This document shows positions 33,072 through 40,962 of a stretch of DNA of 46,408 bases, piece after piece (position 1 is the first letter of the stretch; each line of letters begins with the position of its first letter). The notes under the pieces are model-generated. The model had not been told where the DNA came from and did no database searches. It saw nothing but the letters and a program-made list of their open reading frames with translations. The translations under genes and the position numbers were made by a program. Origin of the DNA: an uncultured Bacteroidota bacterium (GTDB lineage Bacteria; Bacteroidota; Bacteroidia; Chitinophagales; Chitinophagaceae); assembly GCA_903905065.1 (NCBI GenBank), contig CAIVEW010000085.1, positions 1 through 46,408 of the forward strand. Reading direction: 5' to 3'.

Positions 33072-33686
33072 TTAATCCTTTTTATAGACGTGCTCAAAAG
33101 TAGCATCCAGGTATTTGTGCTCATCATACCGGTAGTATAATGTCTTGTACAGCGGCAATGGGTGGGCGGCTTTCCGGGCTATGTACACTTCTTTTTTACC
33201 GTATTCGGTGGTGTCAGCGTATACATAAAGCGGCATTTTCTCCGGGTTCTTGCGGTTCAGTTCCTGCAGGCTGCCATCTTTTCTGAGCAGGAAGAGCGCC
33301 CATGTTTCGGGGAAGTCGTCAATGTCGGCAACGATGATCGTAGTATTATCAGCAACTTTCTTTGATTGGTTAGGGAGTACATACCACTCGCCTGTATACT
33401 TGTAGGTAATGCGCCGGGTGCCATCGTCGTATAGGTTGATTTTTTTGATCGTGAACGTGCCGCCATCGCTGTTAGCATCCGCCTTCAGGTCGAGTTTGGT
33501 AAGGGTATTTTCACACTCCACACATTCAGACATACAGGAATACTTGCCGCTAACGGAGGCCGCAGTTGCAATCACAGCCGGGTCTGTGGACTGACCATGT
33601 GCAGACAGGAAATTAAATGAAATCAGTATCGTAGCCAGAATATATCTCATTACCATTGATGTAGTTTCGCGTTTAAAAATAGTCAT
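33072..33686 (-). CDS. exported NlpE-like protein (first of two)
   Basis: About 204 residues. A signal peptide ends near SAHGQ; the true start could be the ATG at 33656 or 33650 since the first 10-12 residues lie before the hydrophobic core. The mature part fits the NlpE N-terminal barrel: GKYSCMSECVECENTLTKLDL, GTFTIKKINLYDD, YTGEWYVLP, VADIDDFPETWALFLLRKDGSLQEL. The cysteines in YSCMSECVEC resemble metal- or disulfide-forming Cys of NlpE. There is no lipobox. A TAAATTTA box upstream (33704-33711) may be the promoter. Function in envelope or metal stress is inference. Confidence 0.7.
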   Translation of the reverse strand: MTIFKRETTSMVMRYILATILISFNFLSAHGQSTDPAVIATAASVSGKYSCMSECVECENTLTKLDLKADANSDGGTFTIKKINLYDDGTRRITYKYTGEWYVLPNQSKKVADNTTIIVADIDDFPETWALFLLRKDGSLQELNRKNPEKMPLYVYADTTEYGKKEVYIARKAAHPLPLYKTLYYRYDEHKYLDATFEHVYKKD

Positions 33687-33722
33687 TTTTTCTGATTGCT
33701 CTAAATTTAGCCCTCTTATTTA

Positions 33723-34202
33723 CTATTTCGGGGGGGGTTGCCTCGGCTTTATAACTATTGTGCGCCTATCAGGGGGTTGTTTGGTAAGCAAATGTCTCGC
33801 AATTGGCTTTAGCTCATGCAGGGTGCTGTCCAGTTGCTGTAGATCACCATTTTTTAATCGCAAATAATAATATATGGGCTTCTGATTTTTATCATCCAGT
33901 TCTACAACCGTGGCATTATCGTCGGTAGCAGAACCTTTTAGTACGGTCCATTGACCTTGGCGCTGCATAGTGTTCCTGTTATTCTGATATGCATGGGCGT
34001 ACATTTCGTTCAGTTCGTATCTGCCATCGTCGGCATAGGGTTCGTGGGTCAACCGGAGTACGGTTGTGATGCTTACTTCATTACTGGGTAGTATAGTTCC
34101 CTTGTATTCGTCGTTGATAAGTTCCGGCTTTTTCTTATTCTGCGCAGGAGCAAAAAAAGCAACCAAAAGCAGCGCGAAGGTTATCAATGATCGTATTTGC
34201 AT
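33723..34202 (-). CDS. exported NlpE-like protein (second of two)
   Basis: A 159-residue protein with a signal peptide (1-20, ending APAQ) and a shorter NlpE-like domain: YKGTILPSNEVSITTVLRL, GRYELNEMYAH, RQGQWTVLKG, TVVELDDKNQ, YYLRLKNGDLQQLDS. It lacks the Cys cluster of its neighbour and ends in a Pro/Arg-rich tail. The two genes are 36 bases apart in the same order and share plan, so an old tandem duplication is likely. The tail is unusual and probably flexible. Confidence 0.7.
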   Translation of the reverse strand: MQIRSLITFALLLVAFFAPAQNKKKPELINDEYKGTILPSNEVSITTVLRLTHEPYADDGRYELNEMYAHAYQNNRNTMQRQGQWTVLKGSATDDNATVVELDDKNQKPIYYYLRLKNGDLQQLDSTLHELKPIARHLLTKQPPDRRTIVIKPRQPPPK

Positions 34203-34236
34203 ATCGTAAAATTACTCATTACAATCATAAATGCAA

Positions 34237-34905
34237 TCAATCCCTCATCTTGTAGCTCCGTATCGTCCAGGAGTCGCCGTTTTGGTTCGTTACTTTTGTT
34301 TTTTCCTGCAAGGCAAGGATCTCATCCAGTTCTGCCCAAATACTTTCCCGTTCTCTACCGTGTTTGTCCACCATACTGATGATGAACACGCCACCTGGCG
34401 CAAGGTTCTTAAATAAAGCCTTTATTGCAACCTTTGGGTTACTGAGGTAGTATAAGCTTTCGTTATAAATGATCACGTCATACTGATCGGCCACTTCCAG
34501 TTTGTTGAGATCGCCGGTTGTAAATCTCGCTTTATCATTTGCCAGTTTTGATGCGTTTTTTATAGCTACTTCGCTGAAATCTATGCCCAGATAAGCGGCA
34601 TAATCGCTGACCGCAAATTTCTCCAGCAGTATTCCTTCCCCACAACCAAGATCCAGGATATGGGCGTTTGAGCAAAAGTATTTGGTAAGCCCCACGATGA
34701 TGCTATACCTGCCAAGATCGGCAATATCCCGCAGGCCTTCCCATTTCTTGTTTTCAAACTGCTGGTTGAATTTGTGCTTTTGGGAGATTTTGCGTTTGAG
34801 GAAGCGGATGAAATTCACGTGTGTTGTTTTGCTTTGTCTAAAATTAATATCTAATTTAACAATCTCGTTTAGAAATGGTCGAAAATCGTGAATATACCCA
34901 ATCAT
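34237..34905 (-). CDS. class I SAM-dependent methyltransferase
   Basis: A 222-residue methyltransferase. ILDLGCGEGILL (about 83-94) is motif I, GIDFSEVAI motif II, ARFTTGDLNKL, YDVIIYNESLYYLSNP motif IV and LKNLAPGGVFIIS near 165 later motifs. The first 60 residues carry basic helices (FIRFLKRKISQKHKFN). It resembles Methyltransf_11/12-type enzymes acting on small molecules or lipids; the substrate cannot be told. Its ATG is five bases from the start of a divergent gene, so their promoters must overlap each other's coding ends. Confidence 0.85.
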   Translation of the reverse strand: MIGYIHDFRPFLNEIVKLDINFRQSKTTHVNFIRFLKRKISQKHKFNQQFENKKWEGLRDIADLGRYSIIVGLTKYFCSNAHILDLGCGEGILLEKFAVSDYAAYLGIDFSEVAIKNASKLANDKARFTTGDLNKLEVADQYDVIIYNESLYYLSNPKVAIKALFKNLAPGGVFIISMVDKHGRERESIWAELDEILALQEKTKVTNQNGDSWTIRSYKMRD

Positions 34906-34909
34906 TGTA

Positions 34910-35437
34910 ATGCACTCTCTTATGAATTTATTGCCCTATCTAAAATATACATTAATAACGGATCTTACAGATGATGAGGTAAGGCAACGGTTATCTGAAC
35001 AAATTGAACCGGTGGATAATTGGCGGTATATGTCTTTCTTCGGGAATAGCTCTAGGAATAAGAAGTCATACGAAGGCTATATCCGAGACAATAAGTTCAA
35101 GATAAGACGAATATCTTGGCTTAATTATAGATACAGAACAATAGTTGAAGGAAAAATAGCGGAACTGGGAAACGAGACATCGATTACGATATCAATTTGG
35201 CTAACTGGGCTCTGGCTGCTTTTTATTTTCTTGATTTTATGTGTGGATACGACGATGATAATGACATTAATCAGCGTGATGTTGAGGTCTTCAAAATTTC
35301 AACTGGGTGCTTTGTTCGCTATAGTCTTTATGAATGCTATAGGAATAGTTGTGCCTATTTATGTTTTCCGTATTGAAAGTGAAAAAGCGCAAAAATTTCT
35401 TTCAGATCTTTTAGAAGAAAAAAATGATAGCGAATGA
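34910..35437 (+). CDS. AT-rich gene for a two-helix membrane protein, unknown function
   Basis: A 175-residue protein, or 171 from the ATG at 34922. The first 95 residues are soluble with many Arg and Lys, then two membrane helices (about 95-115 and 127-150) and a short acidic end. No family recognised. Codon use is visibly richer in A/T than in neighbouring genes, and the next gene shares this, which suggests relatively recent acquisition or low expression. It diverges from the methyltransferase gene. Confidence 0.65.
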   Translation: MHSLMNLLPYLKYTLITDLTDDEVRQRLSEQIEPVDNWRYMSFFGNSSRNKKSYEGYIRDNKFKIRRISWLNYRYRTIVEGKIAELGNETSITISIWLTGLWLLFIFLILCVDTTMIMTLISVMLRSSKFQLGALFAIVFMNAIGIVVPIYVFRIESEKAQKFLSDLLEEKNDSE

Positions 35438-35483
35438 AAAAGGGATAGTACACTTATTACGGAACAGAATAACAATCTTGTGA

Positions 35484-35837
35484 ATGCATAGAGCAGTATA
35501 TAAGGTGCCTCCAAATGATGAGGCAGAAATTATGAAATTGCTTCAAGGTAGTTGGCGCCGTGCTGATGAAAAAATATCGTTCGTAATTGAAGGGGAGAGC
35601 ATAAAAGGTATCAATGGTCTAGCCGAAGCAACGAGATCAGATTTTTTGCTCGACTTTAATGAGAAAAATAAAAAATGGCAGTTAACTGCCTGTGTTTTTG
35701 GAGATAGTTCGGCGATAATCAATTTAAACAAAGATGCTTTTACTATTTTCATAACGGATGGGCAAAAGATTCTCCCTAAAATAGATATTACTGAGGTTTT
35801 TCACAATAAAGTTTGGTTTTTTAGACTGAGAAAATAA
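35484..35837 (+). CDS. AT-rich hypothetical gene
   Basis: A 117-residue protein with no signal peptide or membrane segment, of mixed composition (WRRADEKISFVIEGESIKGIN, WQLTACVFGDSSAIINL). It is 46 bases after the previous AT-rich gene and eight bases before the aminotransferase gene, so it may be translated from the same mRNA as one or both. No family recognised. Confidence 0.6.
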   Translation: MHRAVYKVPPNDEAEIMKLLQGSWRRADEKISFVIEGESIKGINGLAEATRSDFLLDFNEKNKKWQLTACVFGDSSAIINLNKDAFTIFITDGQKILPKIDITEVFHNKVWFFRLRK

Positions 35838-35845
35838 TTTATACA

Positions 35846-37108
35846 ATGAACAAACGCACCTTCCTCAAAAGCACATCCCTCCTCGGCCTTGGTAGCCTGG
35901 TGAGCTATTCCTCTATTGGTAAGATAGTGAAGTCGGTGGCGCACTTGCCGGCGGCGGCTGTGGCGCAGGATGAGGATTTTTGGGTAAGCATCAGGGGAGG
36001 GTATAGGCTCAAGCCTGATTATATAAACCTGGAGAATGGCTACTACAGCATAATGCCGCAGGAGATACTGGACAAGTACCTGGACCACGTGCGGGAGGTG
36101 AATATGCAGGGCTCATACTATATGCGCACGGTGCAGTTTGATAATAAGAATGCCGCTGCGGCTAAAGTGGCGGAATTGGCAGGCTGTAGCGCTGATGAAG
36201 TGGTCATTACCCGCAACACAACCGAGAGCCTGGATATGATCATCAGTGGTATGGACTGGAAGCCCGGTGATGAGGCAATAATGGCGGAACAAGATTATGG
36301 CGCTATGCTGGATATGTTCAAGCAGGTATCGAAGCGCTATGGTATGGTGAACAAAGTGCTGTCCGTACCCATGGACCCAAAAAGCGACGACGAAATTGTA
36401 GAAATGTATGCCAACGCCATCACGCCCAAGACAAAGCTGCTGATGGTGTGCCATATGATAAACATTACCGGGCAGATACTGCCCGTGCGCAAAATATGTG
36501 ATATGGCCCACGCAAAGGGAGTTCCCGTGATGGTAGATGGTGCTCATGCCATAGCACACATTCAGTTCTCCATACCCGACCTGCACTGTGACTATTACGG
36601 CGCCAGCCTGCACAAATGGCTGAGTGTGCCGCTAGGCGCCGGTATGCTCTATGTGAAAAAGGAACACATTGGTAAGGTATGGCCCATCTTCGCCGACAGC
36701 AGCAAGAAGGATGATGATATAGCACGACTGAACCACACAGGTACGCTGCCGGCTGCCACGGACCTGACCATAACAAACGCTATAGACTTTTACCACAAAA
36801 TAGGCGCGGAAAGAAAGGAAGCCCGCCTGCGTTACCTGCAAAACTACTGGGTAGAAAGGGTGCGCGATCTGCCGCACGTGGTCATGAATACGCCGTCAGA
36901 TCCGAAACGTTCTTGCGGCATAGCCAATATTGGCATAAAGGGCATGAATCCTGGCGATTTTCAAAAGACCCTGCTGAACAAATACAAGGTCTACACCGTG
37001 GCAATAGATAATGCGGGGGTGCACGGCTGCCGCGTCACACCTAATGTTTTCACTGCTGTTGCCGAGCTGGATACTTTTGTAAACGCAATAAAGGATATTG
37101 GCAGTTAA
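35846..37108 (+). CDS. exported class V aminotransferase-like PLP enzyme
   Basis: A 420-residue PLP enzyme of the aminotransferase class V / isopenicillin-N-epimerase-like group. YYGASLHKWLSVPLGAG near 250-266 includes the Schiff-base Lys; MVCHMINITGQILPV, MVDGAHAIAHIQF (Asp binding the pyridine N) and RNTTESLDMIISG fit the fold. The N-terminus NKRTFLKSTSLLGLG is Tat-signal-like (R-T-F-L-K pattern with one Arg replaced by Lys) followed by AAAVAQD, so the folded, cofactor-loaded enzyme is probably exported. The reaction is unknown; cysteine desulfurase or epimerase activity are alternatives. Confidence 0.85.
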   Translation: MNKRTFLKSTSLLGLGSLVSYSSIGKIVKSVAHLPAAAVAQDEDFWVSIRGGYRLKPDYINLENGYYSIMPQEILDKYLDHVREVNMQGSYYMRTVQFDNKNAAAAKVAELAGCSADEVVITRNTTESLDMIISGMDWKPGDEAIMAEQDYGAMLDMFKQVSKRYGMVNKVLSVPMDPKSDDEIVEMYANAITPKTKLLMVCHMINITGQILPVRKICDMAHAKGVPVMVDGAHAIAHIQFSIPDLHCDYYGASLHKWLSVPLGAGMLYVKKEHIGKVWPIFADSSKKDDDIARLNHTGTLPAATDLTITNAIDFYHKIGAERKEARLRYLQNYWVERVRDLPHVVMNTPSDPKRSCGIANIGIKGMNPGDFQKTLLNKYKVYTVAIDNAGVHGCRVTPNVFTAVAELDTFVNAIKDIGS

Positions 37109-37136
37109 GAATTTTCGGCAACACGGAGTTCACTAA

Positions 37137-37655
37137 TTATTTAGTCAGCGTCCAGGTATAAAAAATACGCGTGTTCTGGTAAAGCGGCTGTACCACGTAG
37201 TACAATAGCTGTGTATTTCCATTATAAGAATGGTTGAGGCTATTGTGGTAAGAGCCACCGCCAGTTTCACCCCAAAACTGTACCCTTAGATCGTCTGGGT
37301 CAGCATCCCACGATAGTGACCAGCCGCCATTGGCCAATGGGTCTCCGGCCGCAACATTTCTGAAGTAAAGTACCAGGTCTGACGTAGCGCACGGGCCGCT
37401 AAAATCAGCATAATCAAAGAAGCCGGCGCCAATGGCGTTTTGATCGCCGCGTCCGAAGACCAGTGTGCCCTGGTTTGTAGCTGTAGAATCCACGAGTGTC
37501 GTTCCTAAGGTATCCGTGACACGTGTTTCAATAGAGGCCACAGTCCATGTGCCCACCATGCGGTCACCGGCCTTTTGCAATTGTTTGGTCTCCGCTTTCT
37601 TGCACGAAGCGGAACAAGCAATAGCTACTACGGCAAAGAATAAAGAATATTTCAT
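37137..37655 (-). CDS. putative lipoprotein, lipocalin-like
   Basis: A 172-residue protein from the ATG at 37655 (a TTG at 37670 is also open). The leader KYSLFFAVVAIACSASC ends in a lipobox-like SASC. VGTWTVASIETRV is a lipocalin-like start; the middle is beta-rich and Gly/Asp-rich (FGRGDQNAIGAGFFDYADFSG), and WSLSWDADPDDLRVQFWG looks strand-like. No specific ligand. It is convergent with the aminotransferase gene and separated by only 28 bases. Confidence 0.75.
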   Translation of the reverse strand: MKYSLFFAVVAIACSASCKKAETKQLQKAGDRMVGTWTVASIETRVTDTLGTTLVDSTATNQGTLVFGRGDQNAIGAGFFDYADFSGPCATSDLVLYFRNVAAGDPLANGGWSLSWDADPDDLRVQFWGETGGGSYHNSLNHSYNGNTQLLYYVVQPLYQNTRIFYTWTLTK

Positions 37656-37683
37656 GGCGTTTGGTTTCAAAAATGCGAAATAG

Positions 37684-38637
37684 CTAGTGAGTAGATATCA
37701 AGTCGAAAATAAGGCCGGTGGTTACCCGCCAGCCGCGGTATGTTTTTGCAAATGTTTCACCCAGCCCCGCAAATACATAGTCGTCATTGGTGGCATTGTT
37801 TACATCCTCAGGCAAATAAAAGTGGTTGTTGCCGTCCTCGTGTATGCCTCCGCTGGCCGAATTGCGGTACATTCTGTCGCTCCAGGGATTGGAGTAGTCA
37901 CTGCTCTTATTTTGTTTGCCTTGCAATACCCCGCAATACTCACCCCTAATTGTTAGCCTCAATTGTCGAATGATAGAGATATCCAGGCGCATCCCCATGT
38001 TCATGCGGTTATCCTTAGAACGAAAAACTCCATTTAGCGGTTGATCAGAGCCGTAACTGAGAAAGGCATTGTTGTATCTGTAGCCGCTGAACAAAGTGCT
38101 GTTTGACTGCTCCACCCCAAGTGCTACCCCAAAGAACACTCGCTTACTTACGTGCAACACAAGGTCCATGTTCGTGCAGATGGGATTTTGCTCGATCTTC
38201 ATTTCCCGCCGGTCTCCATTGGTAAGCGTAACTGAGGTTGACGCTTGCTGCTTCATGGTAGCCACGTCTACGTAAAAAGAAATAAAATAATTGGACAAAC
38301 CATGCACACCAGCTCCATACATCCAGCCACCTTTCAAGGGAAGGTCGCCCATCTTCGACTTAATGGTCGCAGCTTTACTGGTATTGTACGAATTCTGAAA
38401 ACGTTCGAATGAAACCAGGTTGTAGTTGAATTGAAAGCAATGTGCGCCGAGCGCATGTATGCCCAGCCTGTAGCCTTTTTTCCGGCTATCGAGCGCTATT
38501 TTCCGTGCAAACTTGCCGGGTTGCTTTTTCTCCGTTGTTTGCTGGCAGAAAGCTGAGTTAGCATAAAAGATCAGTAAAAGAGAGCAAATGAAATAAAGTC
38601 GGTACATCGGTGTTATAGCGCTCGTCATCTTGATCAT
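37684..38637 (-). CDS. outer-membrane protein, unknown function
   Basis: A protein of about 317 residues. A signal peptide (YRLYFICSLLLIFYANSAFC) ends near QQ; translation could start at 38637 or at the ATG 38607 immediately before the signal peptide. A TACATTTG box at 38650-38657 rules out the more upstream start at 38676. The mature part has alternating strands with aromatic residues (GYRLGIHALGAHCFQFNYNLVS, FFGVALGVEQSNS, RLTIRGEYCGVLQ) and ends in TTGLIFDLISTH, suggesting a beta barrel. A small gap leads into the lipocalin-like gene, so the two may be co-transcribed. Confidence 0.72.
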   Translation of the reverse strand: MIKMTSAITPMYRLYFICSLLLIFYANSAFCQQTTEKKQPGKFARKIALDSRKKGYRLGIHALGAHCFQFNYNLVSFERFQNSYNTSKAATIKSKMGDLPLKGGWMYGAGVHGLSNYFISFYVDVATMKQQASTSVTLTNGDRREMKIEQNPICTNMDLVLHVSKRVFFGVALGVEQSNSTLFSGYRYNNAFLSYGSDQPLNGVFRSKDNRMNMGMRLDISIIRQLRLTIRGEYCGVLQGKQNKSSDYSNPWSDRMYRNSASGGIHEDGNNHFYLPEDVNNATNDDYVFAGLGETFAKTYRGWRVTTGLIFDLISTH

Positions 38638-38649
38638 TTTTTGGCCATT

Positions 38650-38657
38650 CAAATGTA
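38650..38657 (-). promoter_or_regulatory. -7 promoter box for the outer-membrane protein gene
   Basis: On the - strand the bases read TACATTTG. A TTTTTGG lies about 18 bases upstream (38675-38681) as a possible -33 element. Confidence 0.5.
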
Positions 38658-38840
38658 CCAAAGCCCCGTTTGCCAAAAATTACACGAAAGTGGTATTTCC
38701 TTCCCATTGCCATTTGGGAAAATTAGCGTTTATTCACCACGAAGTTTTTGCCAGCCAAATGTTATCATTTCATTTTGCAGAACTTTCGTAATTTAACATG
38801 AGAATACTAATTGTTTCACGGTTTTAATTCAAAAACTTCT

Positions 38841-40619
38841 ATGGAAGCACAGGCAGTAGCACAATCTATACAAGGCGGTGGTTTTTTGATCCAGCCTTCT
38901 GATCCGCAGAACACATTTACACCAGAAGATTTCAATGAAGAGCAGCAGATGATCATCCAGATGTGCGCTGAATTCCTGGAGAAAGACATCATTCCCAACA
39001 TCGTAGATATGGATGCTCAGAAGCCCGGGCTGATGCCCTCGTTGCTGGAGAAGGCGGGTGAGCTTGGCTTGCTGGGTGCAGCTTTCCCGGAGAAGTATGG
39101 TGGGCTGGGTAAAGATTTCGTGACGGCAACATTAGTGAACGAATGTCTCGGTGGTGGCCACTCCTTTGCTGTGGCCATGGCGGCGCACAACGGTATTGGT
39201 TCTCTGCCCATTTTATATTTCGGTACGGAGGCGCAAAAACAAAAGTTTATTCCGAAGCTGGCTACCGGCGAGATGAAGGGCGCCTATGCCCTCACGGAGC
39301 CCGGCTCCGGCTCGGATGCTTTGGGCGCCAAGACCACTGCAACACTCACTGCTGATGGCAAGAGTTATGCACTTAATGGTCAAAAGATTTGGATCACCAA
39401 TGCGGGCTTTGCGGATGTATTCACAGTGTTCGCGAAAATAGATGGCGATAAGTTCAGCGCATTTATTGTAGAGCGCAATACGCCCGGCCTCACATTTGGT
39501 GAGGAAGAACATAAGATGGGTATCAAGGGCTCCAGCACCAGGCAGTTGTTTTTTGAGAATTGTGTGATACCCAAAGAGAACCTCCTGGGCGAAATAGGGA
39601 AGGGCCACATCATAGCATTCAACATCCTGAATATAGGCAGGCTGAAGCTGTGCGCGGCAACTTCAGGAGGCGCTAAACTGTCGGTGAAGGCATCAGTAAT
39701 TTATGCGAAGACAAGGATACAGTTCAAAGTGCCGATAGCGAGTTTCGGAGCTATACAACATAAGCTGGCCGAAATGGTCGTGCGTTTGTTTGCCGCGGAG
39801 AGCGCATTGTTCCGCACCGCACAATGGATAGACGACAAAGAAAAAGAACTGGAAGCAGCAGGCAAAGAGGATGCATTGCTGGGCGCTGCCGAAGAATACG
39901 CTATCGAATGTGCTATGCTGAAAGTGCTGGGCTCTGAGGCGCTGGACTTCGTGGTGGACGAGGGCGTGCAGATATTTGGCGGAAATGGATTTTCTGATGA
40001 ATACAATATCTCCCGCGCTTATCGCGACAGCCGCATCAACCGCATCTTCGAAGGTACCAACGAGATCAACAGGCTGCTGACCGTGGATATGTACCTGAAG
40101 CGCGCCATGAAGAATAGGATAAACATCATGGGTCCGGCAATGGCTGTGCAAAAGGAGCTGATGAGTATACCTGATTTTGATACCGACGATGCGCCATTTG
40201 CCGCTGAACAAAAAGTGATCGCCAATTTCAAGAAAGCAATACTCATGTGTGCTGGCGGGGCAGCCCAAAAGCTGATGATGCAACTGGAGCATGAGCAGGA
40301 AATACTGATGAACATTGCGGATATGCTGATAGATACTTTCCAGGCAGAATGTTGTTTGCTGCGTGCTATGAAAATGAAAGGCAACAATAATCCAAATGCT
40401 GACCTTGCAATAGACATCGCCCGCACCTTCATCTACGATGCCGCCGACCGCATTAACAATGCCGGCAGAAACGCCATAAATGGCTTCGCAACCGGCGATG
40501 AGCAGCGTATGATGCTGATGGGCGTGAAACGCTTTACCAAGTCAGATAGCTTTAATACAAAGGATTCAAGAAGAAGAATAGCCGCAAAGGTGATCGAGAC
40601 TGAGAAGTATTTCTTTTAG
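38841..40619 (+). CDS. acyl-CoA dehydrogenase, long form
   Basis: A 592-residue flavoenzyme. YALTEPGSGSDA (149-160) and IWITNAGFADV (183-193) bind FAD and substrate; RIFEGTNEIN places the catalytic Glu404; about 180 residues follow, a C-terminal extension as in VLCAD/ACAD9-type enzymes. The ATG at 38841 is preferred over a TTG at 38811. It oxidises acyl-CoA to trans-2-enoyl-CoA and could supply enoyl-CoA to the PhaJ-like hydratase, although that gene lies 34 kb away. Single-gene unit between terminators. Confidence 0.92.
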   Translation: MEAQAVAQSIQGGGFLIQPSDPQNTFTPEDFNEEQQMIIQMCAEFLEKDIIPNIVDMDAQKPGLMPSLLEKAGELGLLGAAFPEKYGGLGKDFVTATLVNECLGGGHSFAVAMAAHNGIGSLPILYFGTEAQKQKFIPKLATGEMKGAYALTEPGSGSDALGAKTTATLTADGKSYALNGQKIWITNAGFADVFTVFAKIDGDKFSAFIVERNTPGLTFGEEEHKMGIKGSSTRQLFFENCVIPKENLLGEIGKGHIIAFNILNIGRLKLCAATSGGAKLSVKASVIYAKTRIQFKVPIASFGAIQHKLAEMVVRLFAAESALFRTAQWIDDKEKELEAAGKEDALLGAAEEYAIECAMLKVLGSEALDFVVDEGVQIFGGNGFSDEYNISRAYRDSRINRIFEGTNEINRLLTVDMYLKRAMKNRINIMGPAMAVQKELMSIPDFDTDDAPFAAEQKVIANFKKAILMCAGGAAQKLMMQLEHEQEILMNIADMLIDTFQAECCLLRAMKMKGNNNPNADLAIDIARTFIYDAADRINNAGRNAINGFATGDEQRMMLMGVKRFTKSDSFNTKDSRRRIAAKVIETEKYFF

Positions 40620-40647
40620 CTGACGTAAGATATCACAGATAAATATG

Positions 40648-40669
40648 GCCCGCGGTTTTTGCCGCGGGC
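40648..40669. terminator. GC-rich terminator after acyl-CoA dehydrogenase
   Basis: GCCCGCGG (40648-40655) and CCGCGGGC (40662-40669) pair around TTTTTG, followed by TATTTTATT. It also faces the convergent small gene on the - strand. Confidence 0.85.
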
Positions 40670-40686
40670 TATTTTATTAAAAGACA

Positions 40687-40923
40687 TTAGGCTTGTTGAT
40701 TGGCATTAACACTAGCAGCGCTATCGCTCTGTTTAGCAGTCCTGTATTTCTGCTGTATTACCAGGCTGCAGATCATAAGGCCTAATCCGACTCCGGTAGA
40801 AAAACCCCGAAAAAAATCGGGTATAAATATATACTCCTTTATAAGGAAGGGAACCGTCACCAACAATAAGCCGATCGATGATAAAAGCTGAACTGTCCTT
40901 TGTGTTTTATTTTTTGCCATCAT
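40687..40923 (-). CDS. small two-helix membrane protein
   Basis: About 78 residues from the ATG at 40923 (or 40920). Two hydrophobic segments (about 12-30 and 39-60) and a hydrophilic tail (QQKYRTAKQSDSAASVNANQ). No family recognised. It follows the ABC ATPase gene on the same strand with a 39-base gap filled by two dispersed repeats, so it might be part of that transporter unit, but it is far too small to be a typical permease. Confidence 0.7.
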   Translation of the reverse strand: MMAKNKTQRTVQLLSSIGLLLVTVPFLIKEYIFIPDFFRGFSTGVGLGLMICSLVIQQKYRTAKQSDSAASVNANQQA

Positions 40924-40960
40924 TTTCAAATTTTCAAACCTGCCTGCGGGCAGGCAGGTT
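40921..40960. repeat. combined dispersed repeats (18-base copy B and CCTGCCTGC palindrome)
   Basis: Bases 40921-40938 are the reverse complement of the 18-base repeat at 7340. They run into AACCTGCCTGC-GG-GCAGGCAGGTT (40937-40960), a perfect hairpin related to the CCTGCCT repeats. On the - strand the 18-base repeat supplies the ATG of the small membrane protein gene. The hairpin could terminate or pause transcription from the ABC gene. Confidence 0.7.
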
Positions 40961-40962
40961 AA

